This document shows positions 6,992-12,960 of a stretch of DNA of 12,960 bases, one piece after another. The notes below the pieces were generated by a model. The model did no database searches. It was not told where the DNA came from and saw only the letters and a program-made list of their open reading frames with translations. Source of the stretch: Halarsenatibacter sp964630835. GTDB lineage: Bacteria > Bacillota > Halanaerobiia > Halanaerobiales > Halarsenatibacteraceae. Position numbers and translations under genes: made by a program. The DNA lies in assembly GCA_964630835.1 (NCBI GenBank), contig CAZVZM010000059.1, positions 1 to 12,960 on the forward strand, read 5' to 3'. How positions within the stretch are numbered: the stretch's first letter is position 1; every line of letters starts with the position of its first letter.

Positions 6992-7078
6992 GGAAGCTAT
7001 GAGGCTTCGCTCACAATGAAATTTTTCCTTCTTATAAAAGAGACGAAAAACTATGGTTTTACAGCATATATAGCTTCC
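6992..7078. repeat. Competing inverted repeats in the 3' region
   Basis: GGAAGCTAT (6992-7000) is the exact reverse complement of ATAGCTTCC (7070-7078), 69 bases apart. The core GAAGC can instead pair with GCTTC at 7004-7008 across a 6-base loop. The two structures exclude each other. They would form in the 3' untranslated part of the activase transcript, before the terminator. Confidence 0.35.
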
Positions 7079-7138
7079 TGCCACAACAACGGTTTCGGAA
7101 AAGAATCATAAAATGTAAGCAAAGAAACACAAAAAGTA

Positions 7139-7179
7139 AAACCTCCCCTTTTCTCTGTGCTTTTTAAAAGGGGAGGTTT
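7139..7179. terminator. Bidirectional rho-independent terminator
   Basis: AAACCTCCCCTTTT (7139-7152) and AAAAGGGGAGGTTT (7166-7179) form a perfect 14-bp stem with a 13-base loop. The plus strand continues CTTATTCTTCTTTA, and the minus strand continues with a T-rich run from the A-rich left flank (7127-7138). It can therefore end transcription of both the activase gene (plus) and the BCCT gene (minus), whose stop codons lie about 175 and 80 bases away. Confidence 0.9.
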
Positions 7180-7259
7180 CTTATTCTTCTTTATATTATC
7201 TTCTCTCTATTATTTTAAAGCTTAATTTTCTATTTTATTATTAACCTACGTTATTTTTC

Positions 7260-8888
7260 TTATACGTCCTCCAGTTGATCTTCAAGATCCTCTTTTTCTT
7301 CCCGAAGCTCCTCGATGGCGTCATAGATTTTCTTTCTTTCCTTGGGCAGAGTTCCCTCCCTCAATTCCTCAATGAGAGACTTAAAGAGACAGTAAACCAT
7401 GAAGAACATGACGATCATGAAGGGAAACCCACCAATGATCGAGGAAGTCTGCAGTGCAGCCAGACCACCGGTGAAGAGCAGAACGGCCGCGATGGAACCC
7501 TCAAGAACACCCCAGATAATCCTGAGTGGCAGTGGAGGATCGGGATCTCCGCCGGAGGTCAGCATGCCGGCCACATAGGTTCCCGAGTCAGAAGAGGTGG
7601 CAAAGAAGATGGCCACCGAGAGCATAGCGGCAAAGATCAGTATGGATGAGGCCGGAAAGAGCTCAAGTGACTCGAAAAATCCTAGAGCCTCATCTATCTC
7701 CACCGCTTCAATGATCGTACCAACCTCCTCAATGTGCTCGAAGTGGATGGCAGACCCGCCGAATATTGCAAACCAGACCATACTCACTGCCGTGGGCACG
7801 AGCAGCACACCGAGGACAAACTGCCGTATTGTGCGGCCGCGAGAAACCCGGGCAATAAAGGTGCCTACAAAGGGAGCCCAGGCAATCCACCAGGCCCAGT
7901 AAAATATTGACCAGGCTTCATACCAGGCCTTTGTTCCAGTTCCTATGGCGTCTATCTGTAAAGAATCTCCAATTATATTTTGTAAATAAGCACCTGTACC
8001 ATGTGTGAAGATATCCAGTATAAATAGAGTGGGGCCGAGAACAAAAACGAGAATTAAAAGAATAATAGCTATTGTAATATTTAGTTGACTTAAGTATTTA
8101 ATTCCGCGGTCGATACCGGTGTAAGTAGAAATAACAGCAACCGCCGTAACCGCAGCTACAATACCAACCTGAAGCAATCCGGTGTTGGGTATTCCGAAGA
8201 GGGTTTCCAGACCACCACCTATCTGCATGGCACCGAGGCCCAGTGAGGTGGCCAGGCCAAAGAGGGTGGCAAATACACCGATTATGTTCACCAGTCCACC
8301 CCAGAATCCGTATATACCATCTTCACCAAGTATAGGATAGAGCGTTGAACTGAGCAGCATGGGCAGACCTTTGCGGTAGGAGAAGTAGGCCAGTGATCCA
8401 GCCACTATAGAATATATGCCCCAGGGATGAAAGCCCCAGTGGAAGAATGAATAGCGGATGGCATCATGAGCTGCCTGAGCGGTATTGGCTTCCGCATGTG
8501 GCGGCCAGATATAATGCCATATGGGCTCTGAAACCCCCCAGAAGAGAAGGCCAATTCCCATACCACAGCTGAACAGCATGCCAAACCAGGCATAATTACT
8601 ATATTCGGGATCTTCACCGGGTCTTCCCAGTCTTATCTGGCCGATCGGGGTTAAGAACATAATTATCGTCATTAACAGGAAAAAAGAAGCAGCTAACATG
8701 AAGGACCAGCCAAAATTAACCACCATAAAATCAAAGATATTATTAAATGTTTCTTCTGCAGCATCTGGCCATACTACTCCGAATAGAACAAAAGTAACAA
8801 TTACTACCAGAGATATCCAGAAGGTAGGGCGATCTTTGAAGTTACCAAATTTCCTGCCTTCCATCTTCATGTGATCCTTCTGTTCCAT
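7260..8888 (-). CDS. BCCT family Na+-coupled betaine/choline/carnitine transporter
   Basis: A 542-residue, twelve-helix secondary transporter that imports a quaternary-ammonium compatible solute for osmotic protection. The TM motif GMGIGLLFWGVSEP lies at 109-122. W151, W156 and Y159 (WGFHPWGIY) have the spacing of the betaine-binding aromatic residues W189, W194 and Y197 of BetP. W333, W334 and W337 in YWAWWIAWAPF match BetP W373/W374/W377, and the family signature SRGRTIRQF follows at 349-357. T431 and S432 (FFATSSDSG) with M110 match the Na2 sodium site, so Na+ symport is expected, not CaiT-like exchange. The C-terminal tail (about 505-542) is a charged, acid-rich probable coiled coil, unlike the basic osmosensing tail of BetP. 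GGAGGG sits six bases before ATG 8888-8886. It is downstream of the ATP-grasp gene, with a bidirectional terminator after it. Glycine betaine is the likeliest substrate. Confidence 0.93.
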   Translation of the reverse strand: MEQKDHMKMEGRKFGNFKDRPTFWISLVVIVTFVLFGVVWPDAAEETFNNIFDFMVVNFGWSFMLAASFFLLMTIIMFLTPIGQIRLGRPGEDPEYSNYAWFGMLFSCGMGIGLLFWGVSEPIWHYIWPPHAEANTAQAAHDAIRYSFFHWGFHPWGIYSIVAGSLAYFSYRKGLPMLLSSTLYPILGEDGIYGFWGGLVNIIGVFATLFGLATSLGLGAMQIGGGLETLFGIPNTGLLQVGIVAAVTAVAVISTYTGIDRGIKYLSQLNITIAIILLILVFVLGPTLFILDIFTHGTGAYLQNIIGDSLQIDAIGTGTKAWYEAWSIFYWAWWIAWAPFVGTFIARVSRGRTIRQFVLGVLLVPTAVSMVWFAIFGGSAIHFEHIEEVGTIIEAVEIDEALGFFESLELFPASSILIFAAMLSVAIFFATSSDSGTYVAGMLTSGGDPDPPLPLRIIWGVLEGSIAAVLLFTGGLAALQTSSIIGGFPFMIVMFFMVYCLFKSLIEELREGTLPKERKKIYDAIEELREEKEDLEDQLEDV

Positions 8889-8969
8889 TTGTTACCCTCC
8901 CCACAGAATGATTTTAATAGATATCAGATATAATGTCCTTATTTTACAGCCAGTTTCAGAATTAATTCC

Positions 8970-9030
8970 ATTTTATCCATTTTCCATCTGAGATACCATT
9001 TGAAGACTAAATTTTATCCTTACTCCATCT
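8970..9030 (-). repeat. Composite direct repeat in the BCCT leader
   Basis: On the minus strand, AGATGGA-N4-GGATAAAAT occurs twice, at 9030-9011 and 8989-8970. The two half-motifs are identical, the spacing is identical, and only the four central bases differ. The copies are 41 bases apart, about four helical turns, and lie about 80-140 bases before the BCCT start codon. This is the pattern of a pair of regulator binding sites. Each copy ends in TAAAAT, a possible -10, but no matching -35 was found. Confidence 0.5.
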
Positions 9031-9050
9031 ATCACCCCCGAATTAACACC

Positions 9051-9084
9051 CTATAATTTATAGTTTAAACCCTTTATGCAAGGG
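9051..9084 (-). other. Palindrome and weak hairpin after the ATP-grasp gene
   Basis: A 13-base perfect palindrome CTATAATTTATAG (9051-9063) lies next to a small hairpin CCCTT-TATGC-AAGGG (9070-9084). Read on the minus strand the hairpin is followed by TTT and an AT-rich run, 35 bases after the ATP-grasp stop codon. It may be a weak terminator for that gene, or the palindrome may be an operator for the BCCT gene downstream. An adjacent AGGGCCCT palindrome (9081-9088) overlaps it. Confidence 0.35.
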
Positions 9085-9118
9085 CCCTGACACCCCTAAA
9101 TACTGATCGATACCTAAA

Positions 9119-10435
9119 TTAAAATTCCTGGAAAAACTCCTCCCTGTCCGGAGCAGTGGGAGAAAGTTCAGGCTTTTTCAGCATATTGTCCCTCATCTCA
9201 TCGGCTTTTTTGCAGAGCTCAACAATATCATCTCCGAAAAGCTCAAATCGGGCCAGCCATACGCCGGTGGTCTCCCGCTGTTTTACGACACTACCGCGGG
9301 GGTAAAAAACCTCTATTTCCGGTTCATCTATGGATTCGATGTAATCAAAATCGAGCAGCTCCTCTGCTTTACCCTCTCCATAGGTAATTACGTGGAATTG
9401 ACCGCCGGAGCGTTCAAAATTGTGATAATCCGGCGCTTCCTCATCGCATTTTTCCGGCTCTCCAGCGTAGAGATGGAGCATGGCTTTGGCCAGATCACTA
9501 TCGTAGGTGTTATAATAGAGATCATACCAGACTGAGGCGGCCCTGCCATTAACTTCGGTGGCGGTGAGGTTATCACCCTCCCAGTTTTTTACACGGAATA
9601 TCTCTACATTCCAGAAGCCGGCATCTATTCCGTGTTCCTTCACAGCTCTTTTAGCGTAATCTATGAGCTCCTTTTCCTCTTCATCTGAAAGATTGGTGGG
9701 AGTGGCATAAACATCGATGGATTTTTCCTTGCCGGGATAATATATGTGATCGGTAACCGCCCACACTCTAGGCTCACCGTCCTCACCGATCCAGCCCTCG
9801 ACACAGAACTGATCAAAATCGGTGATCTCCTCTTCAACAACCATAATATTTTCTGAAGCCACGGGATATTTGTCTGTATCAACGTATTCATCGAAAAATT
9901 CTCGATAAAGCGCCATCTTTTCGGTCAGATCATCTCTGAACTCATCGAGCTTTTCTTCCAGCTCCTCCTGACTGTCTATCCGATGCTGATGCAGGGTCAT
10001 GGTCAGCGATGTGGGCTTAATGTAACAGGGAAATGTCGGCTCTTTCTCGCCCCATTCGCCGGTATCGAGATCGATATAATCAAACCAGGGAGCATTGGGC
10101 TGATTATCCCGGGAGTAATACTTATGATTTGTCAAAAACATGGATTCCAGAGTTGGACCATAAATATCGTGTCTGTCGCACAGCACTCCTGCAACCAGAT
10201 TGGCCAGATCATGGGAATAATAAATGCCGTCAACTTCGTTTTCTTCAATAAATTCTGAACATTTTTCCGTGTAATCTACCAGACTAAACTCCTCTTCTGG
10301 AAAGGGGTAGTCAAAATTTTCGTCATACATCCATTCAATGTTGTAACGGGGATTCTCCTTAACGATGGGCTTTAAATACTTCTCCTCTCGCGCTGTTGGC
10401 AATACTACCATTATGTTCTTCTTTTCTGAGCTCAT
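9119..10435 (-). CDS. ATP-grasp domain protein, substrate unknown
   Basis: This 438-residue soluble protein has the three-part layout of an ATP-grasp carboxylate-amine ligase. An N-terminal Rossmann-like part (about 7-110) is followed by the ATP-binding region with lysine K140 in FPCYIKPTS and the acidic hinge VVEEEI (199-204). Metal and phosphate ligands appear at NVEIF (276-280, E278) and TEVNGRAA (293-300, E294, N296, R298), the usual ExNxR pattern. Such enzymes join a carboxylate to an amine or thiol through an acyl-phosphate. The protein is strikingly rich in Asp and Glu, as in salt-adapted proteins. I cannot assign a substrate. The next gene in the same direction is a betaine transporter, 230 bases away, so a role in solute metabolism is possible but speculative. 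ATG 10435-10433 is preceded by an AGGGGGG site about seven bases away. Confidence 0.82.
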   Translation of the reverse strand: MSSEKKNIMVVLPTAREEKYLKPIVKENPRYNIEWMYDENFDYPFPEEEFSLVDYTEKCSEFIEENEVDGIYYSHDLANLVAGVLCDRHDIYGPTLESMFLTNHKYYSRDNQPNAPWFDYIDLDTGEWGEKEPTFPCYIKPTSLTMTLHQHRIDSQEELEEKLDEFRDDLTEKMALYREFFDEYVDTDKYPVASENIMVVEEEITDFDQFCVEGWIGEDGEPRVWAVTDHIYYPGKEKSIDVYATPTNLSDEEEKELIDYAKRAVKEHGIDAGFWNVEIFRVKNWEGDNLTATEVNGRAASVWYDLYYNTYDSDLAKAMLHLYAGEPEKCDEEAPDYHNFERSGGQFHVITYGEGKAEELLDFDYIESIDEPEIEVFYPRGSVVKQRETTGVWLARFELFGDDIVELCKKADEMRDNMLKKPELSPTAPDREEFFQEF

Positions 10436-10630
10436 GTGATTCCCCCCTGTAGGTTTGTTAATTACTGGACTTATTGTATTGGAAAAACTTATGCAGGGCT
10501 GCTGCTCAGAATATTAACCCTGCGTAATTGAAAACTGGATAAAATTACAGGTAGATTACAGGTAGTTACTCCATTATATCCCTTTTACTATATTATTTAG
10601 TTCTACAAGATGCCAGATTATCCTTCTTAA
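10436..10630. other. Intergenic region upstream of the ATP-grasp gene
   Basis: In these 195 bases I see the tandem 11-base repeat at 10544-10565 and an inverted repeat GCAGGG (10493-10498) with CCCTGC (10518-10523). There is no clear terminator for the nucleotidase gene and no strong promoter for the ATP-grasp gene; TACAAT on the minus strand near 10470 is a possible -10 with a poor -35. Read-through from the nucleotidase gene is therefore possible. Confidence 0.45.
10544..10565. repeat. Tandem 11-base direct repeat
   Basis: ATTACAGGTAG occurs twice head to tail (10544-10554 and 10555-10565) with no mismatch. The period of 11 bases is about one helical turn, so a protein could read both copies from one face. 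It lies about 110 bases upstream of the ATP-grasp start codon and 65 bases downstream of the nucleotidase stop codon. Confidence 0.7.
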
Positions 10631-12643
10631 TCATTGATTATTTTTCAATTTTTTGAATAGTATCCCTGTCAGCGCCGGCAAACCCAGCCTGTAAACAATG
10701 TAAATGACCGGGATAATAAGCAACAGGACCGGAATGAGCCAGGTAAATGCCAGAGGAGAAAACACGTGCTCCTGAGTTATTCTCCCCTGGTCAGAACTGT
10801 AATTCATGGCAAGTCTGCTCTCCTGCATACCGGCATAATGCAGAACAACCTCCCAGACTTTGAGCTCCTCTCCGCTATCCTCCTTATAAACAATCGCGTC
10901 TCTCATATCGTCCAGAGGCTCTCCCTGACTGTCACGCGGCCTGACAGACATGAAGGGCAGAAATCTATTGATCAGCGGGAGATATTCCAGTATATAATAG
11001 TCAGTTACCACCCTGTAAAGATTATCGCCACCGCGCTCTAAGTCTTCATAGCTCCAGGGATGTTCGGTCTGAATCCCCTCACCGAGATACCTCTCAGCCG
11101 AAAGAACCGACCTGGAGGTAGGTATGGGAATATCCACCCCGGGAAGCGTGAAAAATGCCGTTCGACGCCTGTCATATCGGTAGCGCAGACCGGAAACCTG
11201 AAAAAACTGCCTCACCCCCATATATTCACTGAGGAAGGAGGACACTTCCAGCACCCTGATAATTTCACCTTCAGTTAAATATGCTTTTACGAGGGGATAA
11301 CCCGGCCGGCCATCATCACCGCTGAAAAGACTTGAGCCTGCAGCCAGTTCGTAATAACTGATCTTTCCATCTGACCAGGGCATGCTGCCCGGTATCAACC
11401 CTCCCCGTATCAGTCCATTTGATTGGAAAGCAAAATCAACTCTCTTTCCCAGAAAGTCCTCTGCTCCGAGTCTCATGGCATCAGTGAAAAAATTTCCATA
11501 GGGGCTGTCGGTAAATCTGTCATCTCCCGAAAAAGAAAATTCCATTGTGAAGGGAGAAGCAAACAAATCCTCATAAGCTCCTCCCGTTATTTCCCCGGTA
11601 TAATCCTGCAGCTGTTCGGTAATCTTGTTTACCCGTGCAGCCATATCTTCACAGCATTCGATGTTATCATCTATTTCAACGAGAAAGGGCTGATCCATTT
11701 TATCATTTTTTAAAATCAGTTCACCCTCTTTTCTGTCGTATCTAAAATCCAGAACTCCAAGGTACTCCAGATGCTCCCCGGCCTGTACAATATATGTATC
11801 ATTCACCTCTACAGGAACATCCAGAACTGAATGTGAATGTCCTCCTACTATGATATCAATACCTTCAACATTTCGGGCCAGATCAATATCCTCAATCAAG
11901 CCCGAGTGGGTAACAGCCACTATGATTTCGGCTCCCAAATCTCCGAGTTTATCCCTCATTTCCCTGGCGGTATCAGATCTACAGGCAAATTCTGCTGGCG
12001 AGGTGCGAGGATTTACCAGCTCGGCATGTTCACCAAGAAGGCCAAAAACCCCCACATTTAAATCATCTGATACCTCCCGAACCGCCCCTCTTTTTATTTT
12101 CATATCCTCCAGTTCATGACCATCAGGCAAAATCAGATTGGAGGACAAAATGGCTGTTTTATCATGCGCAGCTGGATATCCGGCCGCTTCAAGATACTCA
12201 GCCAGACCGCCGGGACCAAAGTCAAATTCATGATTTCCCAGAGTGATGAAGTCATAGTTTAATTTTTGCATCAATTCCAGTTCAGGAGCCTTTCCTGCAA
12301 GGGCCAGCCAGGAAAATGGACTGCCCCCTATAAAATCTCCTCCCGAAACCAGAAAAACTCTCTCTGCCCAATTTTCTCGCTCTTCTCGCAGATCTTCTGT
12401 GAGGGAAGCCAGACGACAGATGCCTCCCCGGGAAGAATCATCTCTATCCGGATGGTAATCCAGCACTGAAGTGTGTGGAATCAACTGAGAGTGCTCGTCA
12501 TTAGTATGCATGATTGTAAACTTTTCTGCTGAAACTGTGAGCTCCCCAATCATTAATAATATCAAGGTGAAGCAAAGAATGAGGAGCACACCTGCAAAAA
12601 AATTTATGATAAATTTTTCCGGGCCTAATTTATATAAATTCAT
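10631..12643 (-). CDS. 5'-nucleotidase / metallophosphoesterase family protein, membrane-anchored
   Basis: The 670-residue protein belongs to the UshA-like 5'-nucleotidase family, which removes phosphate from nucleotides or similar substrates outside the cytoplasm. A hydrophobic N-terminal segment (about 11-33) ending near VSA (37-39) is a signal peptide or anchor. The two-metal site is complete: D49 and H51 (HTNDEHS), D103 (GGDF), N137 and H138 (GNHEFDFG), H246 (THSG), H269 and H271 (GGHSHS). The C-terminal substrate domain begins near 350, with SPYGNFFTDAMR (380-391), QSNGLIRGG (407-415) and FFQVSGLRYRY (480-490). A hydrophobic helix at 633-654 followed by KKLKNNQ would anchor it with the catalytic part outside. 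ATG 12643-12641 has an AGGTG site about 11 bases upstream. The exact substrate cannot be told from sequence; phosphate or nucleoside scavenging is the usual role. Confidence 0.9.
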   Translation of the reverse strand: MNLYKLGPEKFIINFFAGVLLILCFTLILLMIGELTVSAEKFTIMHTNDEHSQLIPHTSVLDYHPDRDDSSRGGICRLASLTEDLREERENWAERVFLVSGGDFIGGSPFSWLALAGKAPELELMQKLNYDFITLGNHEFDFGPGGLAEYLEAAGYPAAHDKTAILSSNLILPDGHELEDMKIKRGAVREVSDDLNVGVFGLLGEHAELVNPRTSPAEFACRSDTAREMRDKLGDLGAEIIVAVTHSGLIEDIDLARNVEGIDIIVGGHSHSVLDVPVEVNDTYIVQAGEHLEYLGVLDFRYDRKEGELILKNDKMDQPFLVEIDDNIECCEDMAARVNKITEQLQDYTGEITGGAYEDLFASPFTMEFSFSGDDRFTDSPYGNFFTDAMRLGAEDFLGKRVDFAFQSNGLIRGGLIPGSMPWSDGKISYYELAAGSSLFSGDDGRPGYPLVKAYLTEGEIIRVLEVSSFLSEYMGVRQFFQVSGLRYRYDRRRTAFFTLPGVDIPIPTSRSVLSAERYLGEGIQTEHPWSYEDLERGGDNLYRVVTDYYILEYLPLINRFLPFMSVRPRDSQGEPLDDMRDAIVYKEDSGEELKVWEVVLHYAGMQESRLAMNYSSDQGRITQEHVFSPLAFTWLIPVLLLIIPVIYIVYRLGLPALTGILFKKLKNNQ

Positions 12644-12704
12644 CTTTATTTCACACCTATAATTAATATATCAAATATTTCCTTAAAATAAAAGTCTTAC
12701 TTTT

Positions 12705-12743
12705 TGAATATATTCACAATAACAAACGATTTTATTCATGAAT
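12705..12743. promoter_or_regulatory. Two TGAAT/ATTCA palindromes, possible operator
   Basis: TGAATATATTCA (12705-12716) and ATTCATGAAT (12734-12743) are both perfect palindromes built from the same half-sites TGAAT and ATTCA. They lie 62-100 bases upstream of the nucleotidase start codon. The half-sites resemble those of arginine-repressor boxes, but the spacing between them (two and zero bases) does not fit the usual four. In AT-rich DNA such palindromes also arise by chance. Confidence 0.3.
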
Positions 12744-12757
12744 TTTAATGTAATTTA

Positions 12758-12766
12758 TGATAAAAT
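12758..12766 (+). promoter_or_regulatory. Weak extended -10 reading out of the window
   Basis: TGATAAAAT (12758-12766) has a TG one base before a -10-like TAAAAT, as in extended -10 promoters. The -35 at 17 bases (ATGAAT) is poor. No gene begins before the right edge, so any transcript would serve something outside the window or be a non-coding RNA. Confidence 0.2.
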
Positions 12767-12960
12767 GAGGCTTGAAGAGTTCGCGAAAAATATTATTTGC
12801 TTTTCTCCACATAAGCCATTGGATTTTAACTGAATTCGCTTTCATAATGCCTGTATCTGGAAGATATGAGTTTCCTTTCTCAATAAAAATTTCTCCAAAA
12901 AATATTTAAACCTGAATTCGGAAAGTAACTAGATATAGCTATTGTGAAGCAGTTTGAACC

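Larger units (their letters stand above)
6965..7259. other. Intergenic region between convergent activase and BCCT genes
   Basis: No gene is seen in these 295 bases. The region contains a small hairpin GAAGC/GCTTC (6993-7008), a longer-range 9-base inverted repeat (6992-7000 with 7070-7078) that competes with it, and the strong bidirectional terminator at 7139-7179. It serves as the 3' region of both convergent genes. Confidence 0.6.
12644..12960. other. Non-coding right edge upstream of the nucleotidase gene
   Basis: This 317-base AT-rich stretch contains no supported gene on either strand. It should hold the promoter of the nucleotidase gene (minus strand), but I could not pick one with good hexamers and spacing. 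It contains the two palindromes at 12705-12743, a weak plus-strand extended -10 at 12758-12766, and a 9-base direct repeat CTGAATTCG at 12830-12838 and 12912-12920. Confidence 0.5.

Noticed and set aside
7275..7649. Plus-strand frames opposite the BCCT gene
   Set aside because: These translations are low-complexity shadows of a well-supported transporter gene.
7260..12643. The three minus-strand genes as one operon
   Set aside because: Gaps of 195 and 230 bases with repeats, palindromes and a weak hairpin argue for separate control, although read-through cannot be excluded because no strong terminator was found between them.
12847..12888. Short plus-strand ORF near the right edge
   Set aside because: ATG 12847 gives only 13 codons, with no ribosome binding site.
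1..12960. CRISPR array, IS element, prophage or tRNA
   Set aside because: No regularly spaced repeats, transposase motifs, terminal inverted repeats, phage genes or cloverleaf structures were seen.

Overview
The window looks like chromosome from an anaerobic, salt-adapted low-to-medium GC member of the Bacillota. Halanaerobiales is my best guess, but this is inference. The clues are strong AGGAGG-type ribosome binding sites, a Bacillota-type primary sigma factor, a very large oxygen-sensitive-type iron-sulfur 'CoA activase' fusion, a Na+-coupled BCCT betaine transporter and a markedly acidic ATP-grasp protein. There are no phage, IS, CRISPR, tRNA or rRNA features.

Layout, left to right. Bases 1-98 hold the last 31 codons of one RpoD-type sigma factor, followed by a perfect terminator hairpin. 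A complete second RpoD-type sigma gene (437-1564) follows on the same strand, so two primary-type sigma genes lie in tandem. The 338-base gap between them carries a second terminator-like hairpin with a T-run just before the ribosome binding site of the second gene, suggesting leader attenuation. After a 276-base AT-rich gap with short repeats and a terminator comes a possible 31-codon ORF (1841-1936). It is convergent with a divergent PlsY-like glycerol-3-phosphate acyltransferase gene (1939-2544, minus).

The plsY-like gene diverges from a 1434-residue gene (2660-6964, plus) encoding two BadF/HgdC-type ASKHA modules, a DUF2229 region and an HgdB-like cysteine-rich C-terminal region. This is an ATP-driven low-potential electron-transfer protein standing alone, with no dehydratase partner nearby. 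A bidirectional terminator (7139-7179) separates it from three minus-strand genes. In transcription order these are a membrane-anchored 5'-nucleotidase-family phosphoesterase (12643-10631), an unassigned ATP-grasp ligase (10435-9119) and a BCCT transporter (8888-7260). Gaps of about 195 and 230 bases contain repeats that look like regulatory sites, so each gene may have its own promoter.

Functionally, the right half suggests osmotic adaptation: the BCCT protein keeps the aromatic betaine box and Na2 sodium site of BetP, and the ATP-grasp enzyme just upstream could make or modify a small solute (speculative). The left half is housekeeping transcription and lipid metabolism. The observations most worth a second look are the tandem sigma genes with their leader hairpin, the orphan activase fusion with a degenerate first ATP site, and the ATP-grasp/BCCT neighbourhood with a spaced composite repeat in the BCCT leader.
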